Assembly: GCF_004761865.1 (NCBI RefSeq)
Contig: NZ_SJDM01000009.1
Location: 53,309-117,308, forward strand
Origin: Crenalkalicoccus roseus
Lineage (GTDB): Bacteria; Pseudomonadota; Alphaproteobacteria; Acetobacterales; Acetobacteraceae
Reading direction: 5' to 3'
Length of the DNA stretch: 64,000 bases
Below the pieces are notes generated by a model that did not search any database, was not told where the DNA came from, and worked only from the letters and a program-made list of their open reading frames with translations. Position 1 is the first letter of the stretch; each line of letters starts with the position of its first letter. A program made the position numbers and the translations under genes. This document shows positions 44,787-53,066 of the stretch, piece by piece.

Positions 44787-45764
44787 CTACCGAGGCTTGG
44801 TGTCCTTCCGCCGCATGAGGCCCTTCAGCGACCGCCTCCAGGAGATCGGCACCAGATTGGTTGCCCGCTCCTGCATTATCGGAAGCAGGCGCTGCTTATG
44901 TGAAATCCTCGTCGTGCTGTATTTGGGCAGCCTGCCCATGGGATCCTCGTTTGTCCGAGGCATGGCCAGCAGCTTCTGAGGGGTTCCCTTGATCGCCACG
45001 AAGGTTAGCCGGTCTGCCAGCTTGTCGACCTCCGTGGGAAGATGGCACTCATAGGCTGATGTGAAGCCCAGATCTCCAAGAAGATTATAAAGAGAATTCC
45101 GAGTAATCCATAAGCTTTCTGTGTTATCAAGCGAGGCCCACTTGTCGGCCAAGCGCTCTTCCATGCTCGACTGCGGCAAGTGCTCCCTTACCACACGTCC
45201 CCAGTATTCCTTTCCATTTGCCTCGAATCTTTGCAGATTGCCGATCCCTACATACGTATCGAATAGGGCCATTCTGTCGCAGCTATCAAATATTTGCCTG
45301 CAAAGAGAAATGACTCCATCAAAATCGAGGTGGTACAAGAGGCCCAGGCACAGGATGACATCAAAGCTTCCGAGGTTCAGCTTCTGCAGGTTGCGAACAT
45401 CATCCTGGACAGCCTGCAGATTCTGCAAGCCAAGAACGTCCTTTACGAAAAGTATCTTTTCAAGATTGGCGCGCCTTCCTTCGATTGCCACCACCTGGGC
45501 TCCGCGCCGCGCCAGTTCCACGGCATAGCCACCCTCCAGCGCGCCAAGATCAAGCACGCGGAGCCGTTCGATCGGTTTTGACGAGAGATCGGAAACTATC
45601 TGGACGATGCGCCTGAGCTTGTCGGCTTCCCGATCAGGACCAATCGTATAGATCCCATCCTTCAGATGGATGTTGTGGGCCGTCCAGTCTCCCCACAGGC
45701 GGATTACCTCGGCCTTGCGCTGCTCGATCCGGGCAGGGTCCGGCAGAACGGCTGGAGCACTCAT
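44787..45764 (-). CDS. class I SAM-dependent methyltransferase
   Basis: The 325-residue protein has a SAM-binding motif RVLDLGALEGGYAVELARRGAQVVAIEG, a second acidic strand and DVILCLGLLYHLDF, as in CmoB/DUF1698-like methyltransferases. Base composition is visibly less GC-rich than the flanking polysaccharide genes, suggesting recent transfer. The gene lies next to the IS630 remnant and in a glycosyltransferase region, so a sugar or lipid O-methyltransferase is plausible. The substrate is unknown. The C-terminal ~40 residues are basic and look like a linker or tail. Confidence 0.8.
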   Translation of the reverse strand: MSAPAVLPDPARIEQRKAEVIRLWGDWTAHNIHLKDGIYTIGPDREADKLRRIVQIVSDLSSKPIERLRVLDLGALEGGYAVELARRGAQVVAIEGRRANLEKILFVKDVLGLQNLQAVQDDVRNLQKLNLGSFDVILCLGLLYHLDFDGVISLCRQIFDSCDRMALFDTYVGIGNLQRFEANGKEYWGRVVREHLPQSSMEERLADKWASLDNTESLWITRNSLYNLLGDLGFTSAYECHLPTEVDKLADRLTFVAIKGTPQKLLAMPRTNEDPMGRLPKYSTTRISHKQRLLPIMQERATNLVPISWRRSLKGLMRRKDTKPR

Positions 45765-46077
45765 TCAATCGACTCCTGGATTGCACACCGAGCGATCCGG
45801 ACCACGGATGCGGGCCGGTAGGCTTCGGATACCGCCATTTCATTGTGGTATAGACACGATACCATGCCTCTTGCCTTCGGAATCCTCATCGTCGAGGCAA
45901 GCCTATGGCCGAGCCGCTTGACGTGCCACTCGCAGAGTGAGCCACCCGGAAGGGACAGAGGGTGACGGGATGGCGGCCGGGGGCGGTTCGGCACCCCGAC
46001 AAGGTCCAGGGAGGACGGTCTGCGGCCGCCCATTCAGACTTCGCCCTGGGGAAGCGCGCCCGTGGCCTTGCGATGGC
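45765..46077. other. 313-bp intergenic region without a recognisable gene
   Basis: No frame here is convincing. It must carry the promoter for the methyltransferase. A small dyad TGGTAT-agacacg-ATACCA lies at 45846-45864, about 80 bp upstream of that gene's ATG. The half towards 46077 is GC-rich and featureless. Confidence 0.4.
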
Positions 46078-46989
46078 TCAGCTGTAGAGGTGGGCCCGCT
46101 CGGCCTCCCGAACGCTGTCGTCTGCCACGACATCGCGCCGGATGCGCCGGCAGGCGATCCAGTCGAACCAGGTGTCGAGTCCGTTCCAGTGCAGTGCCAC
46201 GCGATCCTTGCAGGCGCGGTAGAGGTCCACGACATGCGCCGGCATCGCCTCCACCCCGCCCTCCCAGAGCAGGGGGCAGAGCATGTTCACCTGCTGCTGG
46301 CGCACCGCGTAGCGCATCTTGCGCTTGTAGTAGATGCGCAGGTCGCGCAGGCGGAAGGGCGAGAGCGGCTCATAGGAGAAGGTCGCCGTCTCGCAGGCGG
46401 TGATGCGGCGGTCGTCCCGCTCCCCCCTGGTATCGAGGTTCCACTTGATCAGGGTGGTGACGAGCCCGTCCTCGCCGAAGATGCCGAAGGGCAGGCGGAT
46501 GTTCCTGCGGCGGAACTCCATCAGGCAGCTTCCGCGCACGGCGTAGAGGTTGCCGGCCATCTCCCGCTCCCGGATCAGCTTCTCGCGGAAGGCGTCGCGG
46601 CTGCGGCCGCTGGCGGGCAGGCCGGCGCAGCCATGCGCCTCCGGCCGCTCGTCGAAGGTTTTGAGGAAGCCGGCGATCGAGCCGCGGCCGATTCGCATGT
46701 CGCCGTCGGTGAAGACGTGGATCGCCGCCTCCTCCGGCGCCACCTCGTGGGTGTAGTGGTTCCAGGCATTGGCCTTGTCGCCGCGCCGGATCACGATGGG
46801 GCGGAGGTCGATCTCCGGGGCCCGGTAGCCGCGCACGATGCGCTCGGTGCCGTCGGTGCAGCCGTTGATCAGCACGTGCACGCGCAGCCGCGCCTCCTCC
46901 GCGCAGGCGCGGATGGCATCGAGGCAGGCGGCGATCCGGTCCTCCTCGTTGTAGGCGAAGACGGCGACCGAGACGGTGGGGCGGGACAT
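46078..46989 (-). CDS. glycosyltransferase family 2 protein
   Basis: The 303-residue protein begins VSVAVFAYNEEDRIAACLDAIR, the GT-A opening strand. It has INGCTDGTERIV and an acidic metal site FTDGDMRIG (DGD in the DXD position). It lacks membrane segments, so it acts in the cytoplasm or at the membrane face. The donor is a nucleotide sugar; linkage and acceptor are unknown. It is divergent from the epimerase gene across 206 bp. Confidence 0.9.
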   Translation of the reverse strand: MSRPTVSVAVFAYNEEDRIAACLDAIRACAEEARLRVHVLINGCTDGTERIVRGYRAPEIDLRPIVIRRGDKANAWNHYTHEVAPEEAAIHVFTDGDMRIGRGSIAGFLKTFDERPEAHGCAGLPASGRSRDAFREKLIREREMAGNLYAVRGSCLMEFRRRNIRLPFGIFGEDGLVTTLIKWNLDTRGERDDRRITACETATFSYEPLSPFRLRDLRIYYKRKMRYAVRQQQVNMLCPLLWEGGVEAMPAHVVDLYRACKDRVALHWNGLDTWFDWIACRRIRRDVVADDSVREAERAHLYS

Positions 46990-47115
46990 GGGGCGGTTTC
47001 CGGCGGCTGGCCCCCGGAACGCGGCGGCCGGGGCCGGGGCTTGCGCGATCCTGGGCGAGAAGGGGGCGCAGGGTCAATTTCCCTGCGCGCGGGGCGGAGA
47101 TATCACGGCCTTCGG

Positions 47116-47144
47116 TTGCATCTCCATCGCCGCGCTTTTATTAC
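47116..47144 (+). promoter_or_regulatory. candidate -35/-10 promoter for the epimerase gene
   Basis: TTGCAT and TATTAC are separated by 17 bp in an otherwise GC-rich region, about 50 bp upstream of the GTG start of the epimerase. Both hexamers are imperfect matches to sigma-70. Confidence 0.35.
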
Positions 47145-47195
47145 ACTTCCACCACGAGCAGGCCAAGCGGCCGGCCCGAGCGGAGGGAACACCCG

Positions 47196-48146
47196 GTGGC
47201 GCGCTTCCTGGTGACCGGCGGCTGCGGCTTCATCGGCTCGCATCTCTGCGCCGCCCTCCGGGCCCGCGGTGACGCGGTGCGGGTGCTCGACGACCTCTCC
47301 ACCGGCCTGGAGGCGAACCTCGCTCCCGGCGCCGAACTCATCCGGGGCGATGTCGCGGACCCCGAGGCGGTCCGCGCCGCCATGCGGGGGGTGGATGGCT
47401 GCTTCCATCTCGCCGCCATCGCCTCGGTCGAGCGCGGGGTGCAGGACTGGCTCGGCACGCACCGGGTGAACCTCTCGGGCAGCATCACCGTGTTCGATGC
47501 CGCCCGGCCGCGCCAGGGGTACCCCGCCATCCCGGTGGTCTACGCCTCCTCCGCCGCCGTCTATGGCGACCAGGCGACGCTGCCGCTGACCGAGGAGGCG
47601 GTGCCGCGCCCCCTCTCGGCCTATGGCGCCGACAAGCTCGGCACCGAGCAGCACGCCCGCGTCGCCGGGGTGGTGCATGGCGTGCCGACGCTCGGCCTGC
47701 GCTTCTTCAACGTGTTCGGGCCGCGGCAGGACCCGCGCTCGCCCTATTCCGGCGTGATCTCGATCTTCTGCGACCGGCTGGCGCGCGGCGAGGCAGTGGA
47801 CGTCTTCGGCGACGGGGAGCAGACGCGGGACTTCATCTTCGTCACCGACGTGGTCGCCGCCCTGCTGGCGGGGATGCGCGCCGCCGCCACCGCGGCGCCG
47901 GTGCTCAACGTCTGCAGCGGTCGGCCGACCTCGGTGCTGGCGCTGGCGGAGACGATCGCGGCGCTGTGCGGCGTGCCGCTGGAGCTGCGCCGGCGCCCGC
48001 CGCGCGCCGGCGAGATCCGCCACTCCCTCGGCGCGCCGGCGCGGGCGCGGGCGATGCTGGGCCTTCCGCCGCCGGTCGGGCTGCGCGAGGGGCTGGCGGA
48101 AGTGATCGCCTGGGAGCGGGCGGGGCGGCCGGGGCTGGTCAGGTGA
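47196..48146 (+). CDS. NAD-dependent epimerase/dehydratase (UDP-glucose 4-epimerase-like)
   Basis: The GTG at 47196 follows a GGAGGG site and gives 316 residues. The NAD-binding motif is TGGCGFIGS (residues 7-15). The catalytic site includes ASSAAVYG and the YxxxK pair in AYGADK. The motif FFNVFGPRQDPRSPYSGVISIF is typical of UDP-sugar 4-epimerases/GalE-like enzymes of surface-glycan loci. It supplies a nucleotide sugar for the adjacent glycosyltransferases. Its 3' end overlaps the convergent glycosyltransferase by 8 bp. Confidence 0.9.
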   Translation: MARFLVTGGCGFIGSHLCAALRARGDAVRVLDDLSTGLEANLAPGAELIRGDVADPEAVRAAMRGVDGCFHLAAIASVERGVQDWLGTHRVNLSGSITVFDAARPRQGYPAIPVVYASSAAVYGDQATLPLTEEAVPRPLSAYGADKLGTEQHARVAGVVHGVPTLGLRFFNVFGPRQDPRSPYSGVISIFCDRLARGEAVDVFGDGEQTRDFIFVTDVVAALLAGMRAAATAAPVLNVCSGRPTSVLALAETIAALCGVPLELRRRPPRAGEIRHSLGAPARARAMLGLPPPVGLREGLAEVIAWERAGRPGLVR

Positions 48147-49167
48147 GGCGGCGCTCCGCCGCCGGCGACCGCCCGCTGCGCAGCGTGCCGAGCATCAGCA
48201 GCGCTTCCGCCACGGCGCGGCGCAGCGGCGCGGGCAGTGTCGCGACCGCGGCCTTCAGCCGCTGCCGGCGCGAGCGGGCCGAGGGCGGGAGCATGGCGTG
48301 GATCCGGCGCACGCCGGCGAAATCGCGCCGTGCGAAGGCGATATCCAGCGCCTGGGCGCGCCGCTGGTCGATGCTGGCGCGGATCTCCGCGGCGTAGGGA
48401 GCAAGGACCGGGCGCGTCCTGAGGACGTGCTCGAGGATCGCGGCATCGCCGAGGTTCATGGCCTGCACGTCGCCCGAGTAGTTGGTGGCATGCTTGCGGA
48501 TGCCGACCAGGGGCGTCCGCAGCACCCCGAAGGGCGCATGCTCGGCGAGGCGGAGCGCGGTCGCGAAATCCGTGCCGACGGTGCGGCCCACCGTCTCGTC
48601 CCAGCCGCCGATGTCCAGGAAGAAGCGGCGGTCGGCAACCATGCCGGAGGGGAAGAAGGGCTGGAAGCGGATCAGGCGCGGCAGCGGCGGCTGGTCGAAC
48701 ACCGCGATCTCCGGCCCGAGGGCACGCAGCCCGGACCAGTAGCCTTCCGGCGCATCGTCGAATTTCGGCCGCTGCTGCCAGGCCTCGCCCCGGATGATGA
48801 GGAAATTGCCGTAGGCCACGCGGGTGCGCGGCTCGGCCTGCCAGATCCCGGCCATCGCCCCGAGGAAATCCGGCTTCCAGAGATCGTCGCTGTCGCAGAA
48901 GGCGACCAGCTCGCCCCGCGCCTCCCGGAGCCCGGCGTTGCGGGCAACCAGGTCGCCCGAGTTCGGGATGCGCAGGCTGCGGATGCGCCCCCCGTAGCGG
49001 GCCAGGACCGCGCCGGTGGCGTCGGTCGAACCGTCATCCACGACGATGACCTCGCGCGGCGGCAGGGTCTGCGCCAGGATCGCATCGAGCGTCGCCGGCA
49101 GCAGCGCGGCGCGGTTGTAGGTGGGCACGACGACGCTGATCCCGCCCGGGATGGATGGCTGCGGCAT
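48139..49167 (-). CDS. glycosyltransferase family 2 protein
   Basis: I chose the ATG at 49165-49167 (MPQPSIPGGISVVVPTYNRA, 342 residues); a start 9 codons upstream is possible. The GT-A fold shows VVPTYNRAALLPATLDAIL, IVVDDGSTDAT, and the metal-binding FCDSDDLW. The C-terminal ~60 residues are helical and basic. It probably extends the same polysaccharide as the neighbouring genes. It overlaps the convergent epimerase by 8 bp. Confidence 0.9.
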   Translation of the reverse strand: MPQPSIPGGISVVVPTYNRAALLPATLDAILAQTLPPREVIVVDDGSTDATGAVLARYGGRIRSLRIPNSGDLVARNAGLREARGELVAFCDSDDLWKPDFLGAMAGIWQAEPRTRVAYGNFLIIRGEAWQQRPKFDDAPEGYWSGLRALGPEIAVFDQPPLPRLIRFQPFFPSGMVADRRFFLDIGGWDETVGRTVGTDFATALRLAEHAPFGVLRTPLVGIRKHATNYSGDVQAMNLGDAAILEHVLRTRPVLAPYAAEIRASIDQRRAQALDIAFARRDFAGVRRIHAMLPPSARSRRQRLKAAVATLPAPLRRAVAEALLMLGTLRSGRSPAAERRLT

Positions 49168-49240
49168 CGTCCTCTGCCCTTCCCGCAAGGCCAACCGGCC
49201 TCTTGCCTCCGCAGGCTTATCAAGTCCCGGGCGGGAATGG

Positions 49241-50278
49241 CTAGGCGCCTATCGTCTTCAGGAAGTCCGCCGTGATGCCTGCGGGGGAAAGCTCCCTGGA
49301 CGTCTTATGCTCCCTTATGCCTCTCTGGTACTGGGCGTAGGCCTCGTCGTCCTCCATCATGCGGCGCAGCGCCGCTGCCCATTCGCCGATGGGCGTATCC
49401 AGGGGGAGGCAGAGCCCTCCCGGTCCCACCGCTTCCGGCAGCCCGCCGCGGTTGCTGGCAAGCGCCGGGATGTCGTTGACCTGGGCCTCGGTGACGACGC
49501 GGCCCCATGTCTCGAGCCAGCGGCTCGGGGCGAGCAGCACGCGGGTGTTGCGGTATATCTTCTTCCCGGAACGCTGGGGCGGCGAGATCCGCAGGTTCGG
49601 CAGCGCCCTCGCGCGGTGAAGCAGGGCTTTCTGCTGCTCGCTGGGCCTGATGTAGTTGGAGAACACGTTGAACTGGAACTGCGGCAGCGCGGAGGCTATG
49701 TCCAGAACGATATCAGTTCCCTTATCAAGGGAAACTCCAATGGATGTGACATATTTCCTGGTAACGTGGGTTCTGTATTCATTGTCTAATATGAGAGGTC
49801 TTATAATTTTTGATTCTATTTGAAATTTTTCTTTTATTGTTTCGTGACAGAATATGGAATTCGTTATGAACCGTACCCGTCTTGGATCTGGAACGTCATC
49901 CCAGTCCGGACGGACGTGAAAATAGACAAAAGTGGGCAAGCCGGTGTCCACGGCCGTGTCGGCAAGCGCTCGATCTCCAGCCTGGTATACCAGAACATCC
50001 GGGCGCCAATGCCCTATCACCTCGGCCAGCACCAGCCGCGGCCGCCAGGCGCGATAAGTGGGATACCCCATTGCCCGATCCATGACCCAGGCCTTCCGCC
50101 TGTCGAGCTTCAGCTTGGCGCGGCTCCAGAAACCCACTAGGCCGCGTGGCGTCAGCGCCGCCAGCACGGCCACCTCCTGTCCCGCCTCCCTCAGGATCGT
50201 GCAGAGCGCATGGGTATTGACTTCAGTGCCTCGATACACCTGAGGAAGATGATAGTCGTTGATGAAGAGGATCCTCAC
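49241..50278 (-). CDS. glycosyltransferase family 4 protein
   Basis: The start is GTG at 50276-50278 (345 residues). The N-terminal MRILFINDYHLPQVYRGTEVNTHAL and C-terminal LLAPSRWLETWGRVVTEAQVNDIPALASNRGGLPEAVG identify a GT-B fold enzyme. The middle third (about 49700-49900) is markedly AT-richer than its surroundings, suggesting a mosaic or transferred gene. The acceptor is unknown. It lies 73 bp upstream of the GT2 gene on the same strand. Confidence 0.88.
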   Translation of the reverse strand: MRILFINDYHLPQVYRGTEVNTHALCTILREAGQEVAVLAALTPRGLVGFWSRAKLKLDRRKAWVMDRAMGYPTYRAWRPRLVLAEVIGHWRPDVLVYQAGDRALADTAVDTGLPTFVYFHVRPDWDDVPDPRRVRFITNSIFCHETIKEKFQIESKIIRPLILDNEYRTHVTRKYVTSIGVSLDKGTDIVLDIASALPQFQFNVFSNYIRPSEQQKALLHRARALPNLRISPPQRSGKKIYRNTRVLLAPSRWLETWGRVVTEAQVNDIPALASNRGGLPEAVGPGGLCLPLDTPIGEWAAALRRMMEDDEAYAQYQRGIREHKTSRELSPAGITADFLKTIGA

Positions 50279-50408
50279 CGATCTTTCCCAAGTCCTTATT
50301 ACTTGCGGGCACCGGTTTTGCGCCCCAACCCAGGGAGGGCACCCTTCAGCATGATCGGAAAGAAGGCGCTTTCAGCAAAAAAGCAATTCATTCTTTTTAA
50401 TGAAACAA

Positions 50409-52016
50409 TCATTGTCCAAATGATTGATCCGAACGGTAGGCTGCGCGCCCGTACTTGGCGCCGTAATTCGCCGGCCGCAGCGGGCGGCGCAGCGCCGCCT
50501 GGGCCAGACCGCGCAGCGGGCCGAGCGGCCGGAAGGGCCGGTCCGCCGCGCCGGCGTTGCGCAGCGGCCGCACCTCCACCCTGCCCGCCGCTTGGTCGCC
50601 GATCACGCGCAGGCCCGCCGCGGCGATGGTGAGGTCGTAGGAGGCGCGCTCCACCGGCAGCGGCTCCGGCGGCGCGGCCCAGATCGGCGCTGTGGGCGGC
50701 TGCCAATAGGCGGCGGTCAGCGAGCGCAGCGCCCAGAGGCAGCTCCCGCGCCCGGAGTAGTTCTCGAGCAGTTCGGGCCTTGGCCCCTCATAGCCCTGGG
50801 TGACGGTGCCGGCGGCCAGCGCGCCGCGCGCGATGAAGTGCGACCAGATCGCATCCAGCGCCCGCCGCGCCTGGCCGGGCGGCAGGGGCGGGTCGGGCAG
50901 CGAGGCGGCCAGCACCAGCGGCGTCGGCACCGCCATGCGGTAGCAGGCGCTGCGGCCGAACATGGGGAAGCCCCGCGGGGCGAAGAAATGCGCATAGCCC
51001 GACGCGAAGCGGCGCAGCGCCCCGTCGATGAAGTCCGTGTCCAACGCCGGGTCCATGCGCGCGAGGAAATACAAGAAATAGTGCATCTGCCAGGCGTTGT
51101 AGTGGTCCACCTCTCCGCCATCGCTGAACCAGCCCTCGCCGAGATGCGACTCCTTGAAGGCCCGGTAGTGCGCGCGCGTCGCCGCGGCGGCGGGGGCGCC
51201 CCAGGCCTCGCAGGCGAGGCCGATGGCGACGCAGAACAGGTGCCAATTGCCGCCATAGATGCGCCGCGCCTGCGCCTGGCCCAGCCAGGTGAGCAGGGCC
51301 GCCTGCGCGGGCGCCGGCAGGGCGGCGCGCAGACGGTCCCGCAGCATCCAGGCGACAAGGGCGATGTCGCCCGCCTCCACGATGCGCTGGTCGAGATCCT
51401 CGGCGGCGCCCCAATACTCGGCAGAGGCGGGGTCGGTGCCGGCGTGCAGCCCCGCCACCAGATGGCCGAAGGCGTCGAATGCCGTGCCGTCCGGCAGCGG
51501 GATCGCGTCGCCGCGGGTGGTCACCCAGGCGGCGAGCAGCGGCGCGGTGCGGGCGAAGCCCTCCAACCCCTCGACGCGCAGGCCGCGGGTGCCGGGCACG
51601 CCGGGATAGAGCACCAGGGCGCAGCCGGGGCTGCGATAGGCGCGGAGGCCGGCGGCGAAATAGCCGACCAGCCGGTCATAATCGGCGTTGGACAGCGCCA
51701 CCTGCCCGCCGAGTTCGGCCATCAGGGGGTGGTCAAGGGCGAGCAGCGCCGGCGCGGGCGGCACGCGGCGGAACCAGCCCTCGACGCTGCCGGCGGCACG
51801 GCTCAGGACCTGGAAGAGCCCGCCGCCGAGCGCCAGGGCGGCCACGCCGAAACCCGCCGGGCCTGGGCCGAGCAGCAGGAGCCCGAGAGCCGCCACGAGC
51901 GCGGCGGCAAGAAGACCCGGCACGGAACGCCGGAAGGCCCTGGCCGGACCGCTCTCGGTGTGTGAAGCACCGCGTCGAAGGTTACGCGGCCAGAGCCGCG
52001 GGTTGAAGCTGATCAT
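50409..52016 (-). CDS. DUF2264 domain-containing protein, N-terminally membrane-anchored
   Basis: I chose the ATG at 52014-52016 (MISFNPRLWPRNLRRG, 535 residues); a start 22 codons upstream exists. Two hydrophobic N-terminal segments (~residues 28-70) are followed by an (alpha/alpha)-barrel-like domain with NWHLFCVAIGLACEAWG, GEGWFSDGGEVDHYNAWQMHYF and FPMFGRSACYRMA, matching DUF2264. Relatives cleave uronic acid-containing glycans, so it may trim the polysaccharide. No catalytic residue can be confirmed. It is alone on its strand between a glycosyltransferase and the CZB gene. Confidence 0.78.
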   Translation of the reverse strand: MISFNPRLWPRNLRRGASHTESGPARAFRRSVPGLLAAALVAALGLLLLGPGPAGFGVAALALGGGLFQVLSRAAGSVEGWFRRVPPAPALLALDHPLMAELGGQVALSNADYDRLVGYFAAGLRAYRSPGCALVLYPGVPGTRGLRVEGLEGFARTAPLLAAWVTTRGDAIPLPDGTAFDAFGHLVAGLHAGTDPASAEYWGAAEDLDQRIVEAGDIALVAWMLRDRLRAALPAPAQAALLTWLGQAQARRIYGGNWHLFCVAIGLACEAWGAPAAAATRAHYRAFKESHLGEGWFSDGGEVDHYNAWQMHYFLYFLARMDPALDTDFIDGALRRFASGYAHFFAPRGFPMFGRSACYRMAVPTPLVLAASLPDPPLPPGQARRALDAIWSHFIARGALAAGTVTQGYEGPRPELLENYSGRGSCLWALRSLTAAYWQPPTAPIWAAPPEPLPVERASYDLTIAAAGLRVIGDQAAGRVEVRPLRNAGAADRPFRPLGPLRGLAQAALRRPLRPANYGAKYGRAAYRSDQSFGQ

Positions 52017-52116
52017 TCCTGACGGCATTGGCCGGGGAAGAGATCGCTGGTCCCAAGGCGAACAAGCAGCACGAAGGCCCATCGATGAGATAATAACTTA
52101 TTGGTAAATGGATTCA

Positions 52117-52470
52117 TTACTTAGAAACTACGCGCTTTAGCTGAATGATAGCTGTGCCGACAGCACTTGAAGCTTGCGCATAATTAGTTCCACTTCCGAG
52201 TTCTTTTTCTGCCTGAGCGTAATGACCAGAGTTGATCAAGCGTGCGATCTTTCCTGCCTCGATGTGGAATGCCCTGTGTCGTTCGATCACTGCTATGAAC
52301 TCAGGCTTCGTTCCATACTTCGCTTTACCATCGCCATAGAGCCACTGGCCAAGCTGGCAGCAATTGTCTTTGCTGATAGTGGCTATGTCTATCTGTTCCT
52401 TTTTAGAAATCGCATTGCGAAACTTCAGCTTCCACTCGGCGTGCTTCTGGATCGCATCGTCTAAGTTCAT
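52117..52470 (-). CDS. stand-alone CZB (chemoreceptor zinc-binding) domain protein
   Basis: The 117-residue protein follows a GAGAGGGA ribosome site. It is a CZB domain: HAEWKLKFRNAI, DNCCQLGQWLYGDGKAKYG and ERHRAFHIEAGKIA supply the conserved His, Cys, His and His zinc ligands. CZB domains usually sit at the end of chemoreceptors or on diguanylate cyclases and sense zinc or hypochlorite. Here nothing is attached. Codon use is visibly less GC-rich than neighbours. It may be a detached partner for a chemoreceptor elsewhere, or a recent import. Confidence 0.88.
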   Translation of the reverse strand: MNLDDAIQKHAEWKLKFRNAISKKEQIDIATISKDNCCQLGQWLYGDGKAKYGTKPEFIAVIERHRAFHIEAGKIARLINSGHYAQAEKELGSGTNYAQASSAVGTAIIQLKRVVSK

Positions 52471-52628
52471 CGCTTCCCTCTCTTTCGTTACGCGCCGCCT
52501 CGCTGCGCACCGGTACGGAAGAAGGTGCTACCAGCGGTAGCCAGTGTGTGAATCGCGCCCTTGCCGGTGTGCTGCTGGGGCCCTTCCAGGGGAAGCTGGG
52601 ACCCCGCCGATCCTGATCGGCCCTCGCC

Positions 52629-52802
52629 TTACCCAATCAGGGCGACAAGGAGGAAGCCCAGAAGCGTCCAGAGCAGCAGGGAAATCCCGAGGATGAGGAG
52701 GGCGGCAGCCGGCCAGGCCAAGCGTTCGGGCAGGCGCAGCGGGGCGATCCGGTTCGGGATCGCCTTCACACCCTCGGCACCTCGTCCGTTCTCAGGCCCC
52801 AT
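52629..52802 (-). CDS. 57-residue single-pass membrane protein, hypothetical
   Basis: The frame MGPENGRGAEGVKAIPNR, then a hydrophobic C-terminus (about residues 29-56, ALLILGISLLLWTLLGFLL), ends at TAA 52629-52631. The N-terminal polar part and single clean membrane helix look protein-like. There is no recognisable family. The ATG is preceded by CCGGGAGAT, a fair ribosome site. It is separate from its neighbours. Confidence 0.5.
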   Translation of the reverse strand: MGPENGRGAEGVKAIPNRIAPLRLPERLAWPAAALLILGISLLLWTLLGFLLVALIG

Positions 52803-53066
52803 GGGATATCTCCCGGGCGGTGGCGCAACTACGATACGATGCCAGCACGATGGCGCCAGCGTGGAGCGCTAGATAAAATGGCTACCACAAGTCTTGGTTG
52901 AGGTCCACCTGCGTTCAACAGATGCGGCGTCGCGAGGATTTGGGGTGCTGGCCGATTCTCCGGCGCCCCCCCGGGGGAAGCCGCCAGGGAAGATTCCGAT
53001 GGAAGAAGCGGGCGCGAGTATGGCAGGCACCTCGCCAGACCCGGCGCGGGCCCAGCGGCGGAACGG

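Noticed and set aside
50407..50425. Hairpin AATCATT-gtcca-AATGATT at the end of the DUF2264 gene
   Set aside because: It overlaps the stop codon, is AT-rich and weak, and is not followed by a U-tract on the gene's strand; too uncertain to list as a terminator.
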